DNA of 64,000 nt from CAZTDD01 sp964612675 (lineage in GTDB: Bacteria > Hinthialibacterota > Hinthialibacteria > Hinthialibacterales > JAKPRU01): assembly GCA_964612675.1 (NCBI GenBank), contig CAZTDD010000018.1, positions 1 through 64,000 of the forward strand, in the 5' to 3' direction. Shown in pieces: positions 17,230 through 24,887 of the stretch. Numbering within the stretch: the first letter of the stretch is position 1; each line of letters opens with the position of its first letter. Position numbers and translations under genes: made by a program. Under the pieces are notes generated by a model. The model saw nothing but the letters and a program-made list of their open reading frames with translations, made no database searches and was not told the origin of the DNA.

Positions 17230-17721
17230 ATGGAAATCTATCTATTGCGTCACGGAGAAGCCCAATCATCGGACGCCCCCGGTATTAACAGCGACACAGA
17301 GCGAGCGCTAACACCAAACGGGAAAAAGGAACTCCTCAAGATTATCTCGGGCCTGAAGAAAGTGGTCGATCTGCCCGACTTGATCCTCACAAGCCCCCTC
17401 GTCCGCGCGCGTGAGACGGCGGAGATCGTTCGCAGCGTGTTCGATTTGCCTCAAGAGCGCATCGAGGAAAGAAGCGATCTGGGCGCACAACCGCCGCCCA
17501 GTGCCATCATCGAGATTGCGCGAAAAACGGATAATAAACGGGTCTTCGTTGTCGGCCATGAACCGGACTTGTCTCATTGCGTAGCGTGGATAGCCGCCGC
17601 CCGCGTAGGAGACGGCGCCGTCATGAAAAAGGGGGGTATTGCCCGGATTGACATCGACGAGAAGAAGTCCGGCGTAATCTGGCTGCTTCCGCCGAAGATT
17701 ACAAAGGCGTTGGACAAGTGA
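17230..17721 (+). CDS. sixA: Phosphohistidine phosphatase, SixA type
   Basis: The 163-residue protein has the histidine-phosphatase core: IYLLRHGEAQSSD at the N-terminus with the catalytic His, LTSPLVRARETAEIV, and FVVGHEPDLS with the second His. SixA removes phosphate from phosphohistidine in HPt and phosphotransferase proteins, and the length matches (about 160). An ATG with GAAAGAAGG upstream starts the gene. It follows the HEAT lipoprotein closely. Related histidine phosphatases act on small sugar phosphates, so the protein substrate is inferred from the short SixA-like length. Confidence 0.85.
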   Translation: MEIYLLRHGEAQSSDAPGINSDTERALTPNGKKELLKIISGLKKVVDLPDLILTSPLVRARETAEIVRSVFDLPQERIEERSDLGAQPPPSAIIEIARKTDNKRVFVVGHEPDLSHCVAWIAAARVGDGAVMKKGGIARIDIDEKKSGVIWLLPPKITKALDK

Positions 17722-17752
17722 GGTCTACCCCCGTTTCAGTTGATCCACATCC

Positions 17753-17800
17753 ACTGAAGGGAACTGAAGGGAACTGAAGGGAACTGAACGGAACTGAACG
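17753..17800. repeat. Decamer tandem repeat (ACTGAAGGGA)
   Basis: About five head-to-tail copies of a 10-base unit (GGGAACTGAA, the last copies varied to CGGAACTGAA) run directly downstream of the SixA stop. The period of ten matches close to one helical turn. It could be a variable-number repeat. Confidence 0.85.
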
Positions 17801-18030
17801 GACCAAACAGGCAGAGGTTTCTCCGCACGGCAAGAATTGCCGCTTTCTTGGGCACCTTCGACAAAGTACCGCCTTTCGCCCGTCTGCCCCGTCTCTGGAA
17901 TCATCAAGATTTGTAAGTCCCCAGCTAACAATCACTTACTAACATATTCCCTCGTACCATCCGCTGAGAACGCATTCGAATCCCGTTTTGGCATCGGTGT
18001 TGCTTTGGATGCGTGTGGGTGCTGTAGATG
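17801..18030. other. Intergenic DNA upstream of the structured RNA
   Basis: This stretch holds no gene that I can support. It probably includes the promoter for the structured transcript starting near 18030, because nothing else in the 600-base gap between sixA and nagB could drive nagB. No consensus promoter is convincing; TTGCTT at 18000 with TGTAGA 17 bases later is a weak match. Confidence 0.35.
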
Positions 18031-18190
18031 AAGGTTTGGAGGATTTTCGGACGGACAGCGAGTGAACGCCCGAGATCGTTCCAAACCTTCGAAGAGTTTC
18101 GTAGGTTTGAACGTTAGCGGAGCTAACAGAGGACCTTCTGAAGCTTGTGAGGCTGGTACCGAAGCGGAGCTTGGGGCCAGTCTTTTTTTT
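18031..18190 (+). ncRNA. Structured RNA / attenuator candidate upstream of nagB
   Basis: AAGGTTTGGA (18031-18040) is the exact complement of TCCAAACCTT (18080-18089), closing a nested hairpin with inner GCG/CGC pairs. The same CCAAACC can instead pair with GGTTTG at 18103-18108, so two folds exclude each other. Next come GTTAGC-GGA-GCTAAC (18113-18127), then a long imperfect hairpin 18151-18182 with GGCTGG/CCAGTC arms, directly followed by eight Ts. This is the layout of a transcription attenuator or riboswitch, or of an sRNA ending in its own terminator. nagB begins 131 bases later. I do not recognise a known family. Confidence 0.55.
18151..18190 (+). terminator. Intrinsic terminator with T8 tail upstream of nagB
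   Basis: GGCTGGTACC pairs with GGGGCCAGTC with a G-T pair and a mismatch, and an inner AAGC-GGA-GCTT stem caps it. A run of eight Ts (18183-18190) follows. It is a good rho-independent terminator with no coding gene directly upstream, which is why the preceding RNA is taken as a leader or sRNA. Confidence 0.7.
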
Positions 18191-18321
18191 GCCTACCGTC
18201 GGACTTCGAGTAACTTCCCTAGCGACCCCCGGACCGCTATAGTTAGGATTTGCGTTTTACGCAAGCAAACCGAGCCGGGCTTGGCCCGCAGCATACAGCA
18301 GAAAGGGATGGAGCAAGCAGG

Positions 18322-19092
18322 ATGGAAGTTATTATCAGATCGGATTACGACGCAATGAGTAAAGAAGCGGCCCAGATTGTGGCGAGCGTGGTGAGACGCA
18401 AACCCGATTGCGTTTTGGGCCTGGCTACCGGAAGCACACCTGTCGGACTCTACAAAGAACTTATCCGGATGTACAAAAACGAGGGCCTGGACTTCTCGAA
18501 AGTCACCACATTCAATTTGGACGAATATCTCGGTCTACCCCCCTCTCACGACCAGTCCTATCACTATTTCATGCACGACAATCTCTTCAATCACATCAAT
18601 GTCCCCCCTCAAAACATCCACGTTCCAAACGGAATGGCGGAAGATCCCGAGGGATTCTGTGAATGGTACGAAGAACGCATCGAGGAATGCGGCGGAATCG
18701 ACCTGCAGGTTCTCGGCATCGGCGGGGACGGTCATATCGCGTTCAATGAACCCGCATCTTCGCTGGGGTCTCGGACACGCATGAAAACGCTGACCGAGGA
18801 AACCATCGATGACAACGCGAGATTCTTCGAGAAGAAAGAGGATGTTCCTCGCTACGCGCTGACTATGGGTGTCGGGACAATCATGGAAGCGCGGATCTGC
18901 CTGTTGCTCTGCAATGGCGAGAAAAAGGCGGAAACAGTCCGAAAAGCAATCGAAGGCCCGGTCACGCAGATGGTCACCGCCTCCGCTCTTCAGATGCATC
19001 CGCAGGCGATTTTCATCTTGGATGAACCGGCAGCGTCCAAACTCGAATTGAAGGACTACTATACATGGGTGGACGAAAACAAACCGGAATAA
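18322..19092 (+). CDS. nagB: Glucosamine-6-phosphate deaminase
   Basis: The 256-residue protein matches NagB over its length. LGLATGSTPVGLYKEL is the phosphate-binding start, FNLDEYLGLPPSHDQSYH contains the catalytic Asp, and GIGGDGHIAFNEPASS contains the conserved catalytic region. NagB converts glucosamine 6-phosphate to fructose 6-phosphate and ammonia in amino sugar catabolism. The ATG at 18322 gives the standard length. Upstream lie the RNA element at 18031-18190 and two small hairpins (TTGCGT/ACGCAA at 18250-18264 and GGGC/GCCC near 18277). A strong hairpin follows at 19123 and a GlmU-like gene comes next. Confidence 0.93.
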   Translation: MEVIIRSDYDAMSKEAAQIVASVVRRKPDCVLGLATGSTPVGLYKELIRMYKNEGLDFSKVTTFNLDEYLGLPPSHDQSYHYFMHDNLFNHINVPPQNIHVPNGMAEDPEGFCEWYEERIEECGGIDLQVLGIGGDGHIAFNEPASSLGSRTRMKTLTEETIDDNARFFEKKEDVPRYALTMGVGTIMEARICLLLCNGEKKAETVRKAIEGPVTQMVTASALQMHPQAIFILDEPAASKLELKDYYTWVDENKPE

Positions 19093-19122
19093 TCCACCGA
19101 TTTCGTGATTCACTGACTTGAA

Positions 19123-19157
19123 CAGATGCCAGGGCGTGACCTTCGCCCTGGCATCTG
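19123..19157 (+). terminator. 14-bp perfect hairpin after nagB
   Basis: CAGATGCCAGGGCG (19123-19136) pairs perfectly with CGCCCTGGCATCTG (19144-19157) around a seven-base loop, 30 bases past the nagB stop. No T-run follows, so it is a strong structure but an atypical terminator. Confidence 0.65.
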
Positions 19158-19290
19158 GATAATCAGTCTCAGATTGCGTTCATCTCGCCACGTTCTACGG
19201 AAACGACGAGATATTCACTGAAGTATCACTCTATACCGTAAGGATAGTCGCGACTCCCACGATCCCGAATCTATCAAAAGGAGGACACCG

Positions 19291-20550
19291 ATGCCTGGCC
19301 ATGTGATTCTATTCGAAGATGAAGGCTACAGGAATCTGTACCCCATCAGCCTGAATCATCCCGTTTATTCTCTCCGTTGTGGGATGAAAATGCTCGGAGA
19401 GAAGATTACCCGATCCTACAAAGGCGCAACATTCGGACACCATGTCCGCCCCGAGCTCAAGGATTTCCTGACCGCGTACCTAAAGAAGCGCAAAGAGAAT
19501 CCCGAGGTCAACGAATGTCGGGAAGACAAAGCGCTTTTAGTGAACGGCCGTGTACTTTTCTGCGAAGACTGCGCGAGGAAAATGCCGATAGAAGGCGCCG
19601 ACGCAATATATGTAAAGGATGGCGTTGTAATCGCAGCGCGCCTGTCAGGCGAGAAACTCGCCAAGGTCGACTGGAACCGGCCGATCACGCTGGATCGGCT
19701 CCCGGGCGCCGACAGAGTCGAGATGGATTGTCCGATCATCGAGTACCCGTGGGATCTAGTCCATCACAATCCCGATGAAATCGTCAAAGAGTTCAAGATC
19801 TACGCGAAACCCGGTGAGTCTCTCGGGAAGGTATACGACGGCGTTCATATTCTGGGCAAAGAGAACGTTTTCGTTGCTGACGGCGCCAAGGTGAAACCGG
19901 GCGCGGTGATCGACGCGGAAGAAGGGCCGGTTTATATCGACCGCGACGCGAAGATCTTCCCGAACGCGGTCATTGAAGGCCCGACCTACATCGGACGAAA
20001 AACCGCAATCAAAATCGGTGCGAAAATCTACGAGGGAACCTCCATCGGCCCGGTTTGTAAGGTCGGCGGTGAAGTCGAAGAATCGATCATTCACAGCTAC
20101 TCCAACAAGCAACACGATGGGTTCCTCGGCCATGCCTACCTCGGGATGTGGGTAAACTTAGGTGCCGATACGAACAATAGCGACCTGAAGAACGACTACG
20201 GCAACGTGCGAGTCATTGTGAACGGCGAAACCATCGACTCCGGCAGCCAGTTTGTGGGCTGCACCATCGGCGACCACTCGAAAACCGGCATCAACAGTAT
20301 GTTGAATACGGGCACAGTCATCGGACTCGGCTGCAATATCTACGGTGCCGGTCTTCCGCCGAAGTATGTGCCCTCGTTCTGTTGGGGCGGTCCGGACGGG
20401 TTGGTCGAGTATCGAGTCGAAAAATTCATGCAGGTGGCAAAACGTGTGATGGGCCGCCGCGACGTCGAACTCGGCCCGGAAGAAGAAGCACTTCTGCGCA
20501 AGATCCATGACGATACCGCCCAGGAGCGAAAAGAAGCGGGAGCGAAATAA
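19291..20550 (+). CDS. GlmU-like sugar nucleotidyltransferase/acyltransferase
   Basis: The 419-residue protein opens with VILFEDEGYRNLYPISLNHPVYSLRCG and ends in a left-handed beta-helix of hexapeptide repeats (IGRKTAIKIGAKIYEGTSIGPVCKVGGEVEES and IGDHSKTGINSMLNTGTVIG). The layout fits the alternative bacterial GlmU family (TIGR03991, from memory), thought to make UDP-GlcNAc or a related sugar nucleotide. The usual GxGxR loop is missing in this family. AAAGGAGG lies nine bases before the ATG. With nagB just upstream it suggests amino sugar use or cell-envelope precursor synthesis. A truncated repeat element begins directly after the stop. Confidence 0.8.
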   Translation: MPGHVILFEDEGYRNLYPISLNHPVYSLRCGMKMLGEKITRSYKGATFGHHVRPELKDFLTAYLKKRKENPEVNECREDKALLVNGRVLFCEDCARKMPIEGADAIYVKDGVVIAARLSGEKLAKVDWNRPITLDRLPGADRVEMDCPIIEYPWDLVHHNPDEIVKEFKIYAKPGESLGKVYDGVHILGKENVFVADGAKVKPGAVIDAEEGPVYIDRDAKIFPNAVIEGPTYIGRKTAIKIGAKIYEGTSIGPVCKVGGEVEESIIHSYSNKQHDGFLGHAYLGMWVNLGADTNNSDLKNDYGNVRVIVNGETIDSGSQFVGCTIGDHSKTGINSMLNTGTVIGLGCNIYGAGLPPKYVPSFCWGGPDGLVEYRVEKFMQVAKRVMGRRDVELGPEEEALLRKIHDDTAQERKEAGAK

Positions 20551-20551
20551 G

Positions 20552-20657
20552 CAACGTCATTGCATTGAGCAATTAGCGACTTGTCTGGTGGGAGGGCGAG
20601 TCTCCCGACGAGCCGACAACGACCAGAAACTCGGCTCAGCAGGAGCTTCGCCCTCCC
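20552..20657. mobile_element. Diverged, right-truncated third MITE copy
   Basis: The left end CAACGTCATTGCATTGAGC corresponds to the MITE end CAATGTCATTAAGTTAGC, and the GGGAGGGCGAG...CTTCGCCCTCCC core palindrome (20591-20657) is shared. After the core the copy no longer matches: the right terminal repeat is replaced by CTTACGACACC, which continues into the assembly gap. It begins two bases after the GlmU-like stop. Confidence 0.6.
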
Positions 20658-20685
20658 CATCCTTACGACACCGCCGTAGATCGTA

Positions 20686-20785
20686 NNNNNNNNNNNNNNN
20701 NNNNNNNNNNNNNNNNNNNNNNNNNNNNNNNNNNNNNNNNNNNNNNNNNNNNNNNNNNNNNNNNNNNNNNNNNNNNNNNNNNNNN
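20686..20785. other. Assembly gap of 100 Ns, flanked by a 24-bp duplicate
   Basis: Exactly 100 Ns mark a scaffold gap of unknown true size. The 24 bases before (20662-20685) and after (20786-20809) are identical and start CTTACGACACCG. Either two contig ends overlap by 24 bp and the gap is really zero or negative, or a tandem repeat lies inside. Confidence 0.97.
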
Positions 20786-20805
20786 CTTACGACACCGCCG
20801 TAGAT

Positions 20806-20840
20806 CGTAGGGTGGGCTCAAAGCGAAGCGTAGCCCACCA
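20806..20840. repeat. GTAGGGTGGGC palindromic repeat, short copy
   Basis: GTAGGGTGGGCT at 20806 is followed by the inverse AGCCCACC at about 20831, making a short hairpin. The same arm opens the larger element at 56678-56897. It lies between the gap and the stop of the GH29-type gene. Confidence 0.55.
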
Positions 20841-20849
20841 GTTGCGCTC

Positions 20850-21953
20850 TCAAATCCCGGCATTTCGTCGCAGTCGCATCAGCGCATCTACATGGAACTT
20901 CGGTATCACACCGTGCTTATCCGGGGGAACATCCAATAGAAAGTTCACTCCTCGTTCCCGACAAACGTTGAACAGCTCAAGGAGTTCGTCATCGGGTCGC
21001 GGAACATCGTCTGGAACATAAAACCACTTCTTGCCGATGGGATCGCATAGCTCACCGGGCATATAGTAACGTTTTCCTTCTATCGTCCGCCATTTGCGGT
21101 GACCGCTTTCGGGTGGAACACGACGTTCGATGGCAATCAAATCCGCGGGCCACGCATAGTCGACCGGATAGTCTTCCCCGGTGCCAATACCGCTGTTCAT
21201 CATGATGACGATATCGGGTTGTAAATCGGCGACGTGGTTATACAAAAATGTCCGATACCCTCGCCCGAGAACGCCAGGGATATCCACCCACATCTCGAGA
21301 ATGGGACCGTACTCGTTCACCAGTTCTTCGATCTGTGCGGTTTGAAAACTCTGATACAGCGAGGTGGTAAACGGTGCAAGTTCTTCATCGCCTTTTGGAA
21401 ACCGGTTCATAACCTCGGTCCATTTGATGTCCGTAGGCGTCATGCTGCCGAATTTGTGATGATTATCCCACGAGCAATAATAGAATCCCGGCAAAACCCC
21501 GCGCCGGTCGCAGGCTTCGACGAATTTCTCAACCACATCGGTCGTGTTCGGACTTGCGGCGACGGTGTAGTCGGTGTGACGACTGGGCCAGAGGCAATGA
21601 CCGGCAACATGTTTCGTGGTGAGGACCGCGTATTTCATCCCGGCGTCCCGGGCGACAGAAACCCACTGATCCACATCCAATCGATCCGGAGCGTAGAGAC
21701 TGGGTGGATGCGCTCCGCCCGGAATCTCTTTTTCAACAAATGTGCTCATACCGAAATGGATAAACATACCGTACCCGAGGGATTCCCATTTCTTCAGCCG
21801 GGAGAGATTCAGCCGCTGGCATCCTTCCCTGTCAGCGGTCCCCGTTTGACCGAAGGTCGCACATCCACCGGTCAAGAGGCTGGTGCTGAATGCAGCGCTG
21901 CCCGCACCCAAAGTAAAACTGCGTCGATTCATTTTCATTCGCGTTTCATTCAT
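20850..21953 (-). CDS. GH29-type alpha-L-fucosidase-like protein, Tat signal
   Basis: The 367-residue product has a twin-arginine signal (MKMNRRSFTLGAGSAAFSTS) with a Cys after TGG that may be a lipobox. The catalytic barrel shows YGMFIHFGMSTF, ARDAGMKYAVLTTKHVAGHCLWPS and FVEACDRRGVLPGFYYCSWDN, all typical of GH29. The nucleophile Asp is probably that in ILEMWVDIPG, where relatives have W-x-D. It lacks the C-terminal beta-sandwich of longer fucosidases. It should act outside the membrane on fucosylated glycans, though the substrate is inferred. The start at 21953 has AGGAGAG just upstream. It converges on the GlmU-like gene across the gap. Confidence 0.78.
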   Translation of the reverse strand: MNETRMKMNRRSFTLGAGSAAFSTSLLTGGCATFGQTGTADREGCQRLNLSRLKKWESLGYGMFIHFGMSTFVEKEIPGGAHPPSLYAPDRLDVDQWVSVARDAGMKYAVLTTKHVAGHCLWPSRHTDYTVAASPNTTDVVEKFVEACDRRGVLPGFYYCSWDNHHKFGSMTPTDIKWTEVMNRFPKGDEELAPFTTSLYQSFQTAQIEELVNEYGPILEMWVDIPGVLGRGYRTFLYNHVADLQPDIVIMMNSGIGTGEDYPVDYAWPADLIAIERRVPPESGHRKWRTIEGKRYYMPGELCDPIGKKWFYVPDDVPRPDDELLELFNVCRERGVNFLLDVPPDKHGVIPKFHVDALMRLRRNAGI

Positions 21954-22094
21954 CTCGGTCTCTCCTAGTCTCGGTCTCTCCTACTTGTTCTGATGACCAT
22001 GTTCTGAATACTGAACCGCTCACGCCTATTCCATGCGCTGACGGCTAAGGTATCATAAGACATTCAGTGTGTGCACTGTCGGGAATCGATCGGA

Positions 22095-23639
22095 ATGAAA
22101 CAGATACAAATCAAATATTGTTTACTTTTTCTGCTGGTTCTCGTCCCACAAGGCATGACCGAATCACCGTCGGACGCACCGTGGCCGATGCTCCACAGGG
22201 ATCTTGTCCGCTCCGGGTATGTCGAGGAGTTACCCCAAGGCCCCTACGAACGATTGTGGTACCGCGATTTTCACGATGAGATGATCGCAACACGTATCGA
22301 GGCGATTGTAGCTCAAGGCCTTGTCTTCGTGGGTACGTTCGCAGGCAATCTGTACGCGCTGGACGGGGAATCCGGAGAAACACGCTGGACTTTCGAGGCC
22401 GACGGACCGTTCCTCGCATCGCCCAGTTACCACGACGGGGTGATTTATATTGGTTGCGATAACGGATACTTATATGCCGTCGATGCCACGACCGGCGAAT
22501 CGCTTTGGTCGTTCGAGGCAAAAGCAGGTTTCTCGACACCGCCGGCCGTAACCGGTGGCCTCATCCTGATCGGCGACCGCAACGGCGTTTTCTACGCGAT
22601 TGACAAAGAGACGCACACACCACGCTGGACATATCAAGCGTCCGCAATGATTCTGAGCCCTGCGTCCGTCAAAAACGACCGTGTTGTCTTCGGTGCTGAG
22701 GACATGGTTGTTCGCTGTTTAAGAACGGAGAACGGCGACATACTCTGGGAAAACAAGGTGGACGGTGTTTCCCTTCGCGATTATGCACCGACAATCTGTG
22801 AAGATATTGTCATTGTGAGAAGCAATCCATCCGGTGGATTTCACGAAGTCCTCGATCCGAATCAGCGATTCCTTCTCGAAGTCCAGGGACTCGAGCTCGA
22901 GAACTGGCGGAATTTCCGCAGGCCCGTGGAGGGCGCCGAAGACAACGAGCTTCGTAAAGGCTATGGATTCCTCCCAGAGACTCCGGAAGCAATAGAAAAG
23001 GAACAAACGGCAGTCATACAAAACTTGAAAGAGAATCCTCATTATCGAAGTTTTCACGCGTTTCGACTCTCCGACGGCGACATCCCATGGATAGCGCCTG
23101 TATTCTATCTTGGAGGGCTGTTCAACCCTGCGACGCCGCCTACATTTAACCCAGAAACCGGAGAATTATATACATTTTTTCGATCCGCACTCACGAATTA
23201 CGATATGCGCGGTGAAGTGCGGCCGTTGACTCACGTCGGGAAGGTTGATTTAAACACTGGGAAGATCACTCCTCTGCCCCACAGCGAAGGGAACAAAATG
23301 CCATGGGGGAAATTCGAATGTATCGGCGATGAGACGGAATCGTTATCCCTGGCGGGAAATGGACTCATTTGTACACATCAGGGGATTGTCGGTTATTTGG
23401 ATTTGAACGACCGAACGTTGAACCATATTGCGGGAAAACGCGACACCTACGGCGGAATATTCGGCCCCGCTGTAGCCGGTGGATGGGACGCGGCTCGCGA
23501 AGCGCATCAACGCGGCGAATTGGTGTATATGACGAATGAGTGGCACGGACCCGCGCGAGGGATTGTAGCCATCGCCTATGACCGTTTCTACTGGGTTGTC
23601 GGATCGCACGTAATCGCTATCGGCAAGAAACCATCATGA
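22095..23639 (+). CDS. PQQ-type beta-propeller repeat protein
   Basis: The 514-residue protein has a signal peptide (YCLLFLLVLVPQG) and then the repeating blade motif of the PQQ/outer-membrane-assembly type: GTFAGNLYALDGESGETRWTF, CDNGYLYAVDATTGESLWSF and DRNGVFYAIDKETHTPRWTY. The later half is less regular. Such propellers bind proteins or cofactors outside the cytoplasm; no PQQ-dehydrogenase catalytic residues are visible. The ATG at 22095 is used since the signal begins there. Its stop overlaps the next gene start by four bases (ATGA), which implies tight co-translation with the unknown exported protein. Confidence 0.78.
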   Translation: MKQIQIKYCLLFLLVLVPQGMTESPSDAPWPMLHRDLVRSGYVEELPQGPYERLWYRDFHDEMIATRIEAIVAQGLVFVGTFAGNLYALDGESGETRWTFEADGPFLASPSYHDGVIYIGCDNGYLYAVDATTGESLWSFEAKAGFSTPPAVTGGLILIGDRNGVFYAIDKETHTPRWTYQASAMILSPASVKNDRVVFGAEDMVVRCLRTENGDILWENKVDGVSLRDYAPTICEDIVIVRSNPSGGFHEVLDPNQRFLLEVQGLELENWRNFRRPVEGAEDNELRKGYGFLPETPEAIEKEQTAVIQNLKENPHYRSFHAFRLSDGDIPWIAPVFYLGGLFNPATPPTFNPETGELYTFFRSALTNYDMRGEVRPLTHVGKVDLNTGKITPLPHSEGNKMPWGKFECIGDETESLSLAGNGLICTHQGIVGYLDLNDRTLNHIAGKRDTYGGIFGPAVAGGWDAAREAHQRGELVYMTNEWHGPARGIVAIAYDRFYWVVGSHVIAIGKKPS

Positions 23640-24844
23640 GAATAAGAACATTTGTAGCTCTTTTTGTACTTTGGCCTGCTATTTCTTCATTCGCGCAGAA
23701 TGTCGTAATTGACAAGAAAAACAACACGGAGACCAATCTTTCGACTAAACCGATATCTCCGGAACAATATATTTTCAATACAGCTCTTTTGGAATTCGAT
23801 CCGACCGCCCAGTTACCAGCCGTCTCTTCTGCAATGAACCGCGAGATCGACGAACTGATCGACTCGTGGCCGCTTGCGCCTCTTGTTGTTTTGCTCGGAA
23901 TCAGTGGGGAGACATGTACGTTCACTCGCCCGTGCGACACGTTTTTGGTTCTCTCGGAAGCGTATTCGCACCTCCGAAATGACGTTCAGAGATCCGTGCG
24001 CGATTTCCTGCGAACCGAATTCACACGAACACCCCCGTTCATCTCCTCACACTACGACGGACGCCAGGGAACGCGCAGGGAGCCGCACACGCTTCCCCTT
24101 CACATCCTTGAAAGAAATGCAGACAAACAGGAACCCGAAAGCCTCCTGCCGATCTACGCCACCTGGTCATACGGCTTCCGTCTCAACGAAATTGCAACAG
24201 TGCTTGACGAATGGGACACAATCCAAAAGATATTGAAGGAGTTTCTCGAAAATCCCAGGTATGTTGAAGATTTTGCCAAAACGCCGCCTGAAGCCATTCA
24301 AGTGTTAAACGGCGATATCGCGGGATTGATCGCCGGATGGCGACTTGCAGGGTTGGCAAACGACAGAGACATGCAAATTCGAATCCGGCCTGTCCTGACG
24401 GAACTCTTATATGAGAGAATTCGCTACGAACATATCGACCATCGGCTAATTCAGGAATCCAACCGCACTACCCACAATCTTCACGCAGCGAATCTCTTTC
24501 GATATTTGGATCTGACTCCCGAGCTGGGCAGAGCGCTTTACGAGCACGCTGAAGCTGCCTTCAAGAGCCATCGAAATGAATTGAACACGAAGTATCCCAT
24601 TTGGTATATGGCCTGGGGAGAACGATTAATCGGGGGCGAGAACTTCACCAATCCGCCTCATTGTTCCTCGGGTGTATTTTCCATGTTCTCCTTCAGCACC
24701 GATGCACGTGCCGAGTTTCTGAGGTCTCGTATCGATGTACCGTGGTGCCCCGGGGACTTGTGGTTTATCCGGAAATGCACACTTGCGTTGTGGGTCAATT
24801 CAGGAAGGCCTTGGGAATATGTCGATTTCAAAGCCGTCGAATAG
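23636..24844 (+). CDS. Exported protein of unknown function
   Basis: I do not recognise this 402-residue protein. It has a clear signal peptide (MRIRTFVALFVLWPAISSFA-QN) and otherwise a mostly helical, soluble sequence with regular spacing of Leu and charged residues. No catalytic or metal-binding motif stands out. Its start overlaps the stop of the propeller gene, and an ABC-2 permease follows after 43 bases, so it belongs to a three-gene operon and probably works with one of these in the envelope. Confidence 0.62.
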   Translation: MRIRTFVALFVLWPAISSFAQNVVIDKKNNTETNLSTKPISPEQYIFNTALLEFDPTAQLPAVSSAMNREIDELIDSWPLAPLVVLLGISGETCTFTRPCDTFLVLSEAYSHLRNDVQRSVRDFLRTEFTRTPPFISSHYDGRQGTRREPHTLPLHILERNADKQEPESLLPIYATWSYGFRLNEIATVLDEWDTIQKILKEFLENPRYVEDFAKTPPEAIQVLNGDIAGLIAGWRLAGLANDRDMQIRIRPVLTELLYERIRYEHIDHRLIQESNRTTHNLHAANLFRYLDLTPELGRALYEHAEAAFKSHRNELNTKYPIWYMAWGERLIGGENFTNPPHCSSGVFSMFSFSTDARAEFLRSRIDVPWCPGDLWFIRKCTLALWVNSGRPWEYVDFKAVE

Positions 24845-24887
24845 CCTTGACGTCGTTGTAAATTAAATTCAGAGGGAATAACACGCG

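Noticed and set aside
17949..18000. ATTCGAATCCC, resembling a tRNA T-loop.
   Set aside because: There is no pairing arm, anticodon loop or acceptor stem around it.
18149..18162. T-box-like sequence AGGCTGGTACCG in the terminator arm of the RNA candidate.
   Set aside because: It differs by one base from part of the T-box consensus, but stem I with a specifier loop is not apparent and nagB is not a usual T-box target. Treated as coincidence.
18062..18358. 98-codon plus-strand open frame upstream of nagB.
   Set aside because: It spans the structured RNA and the T8 terminator and has no protein-like composition.
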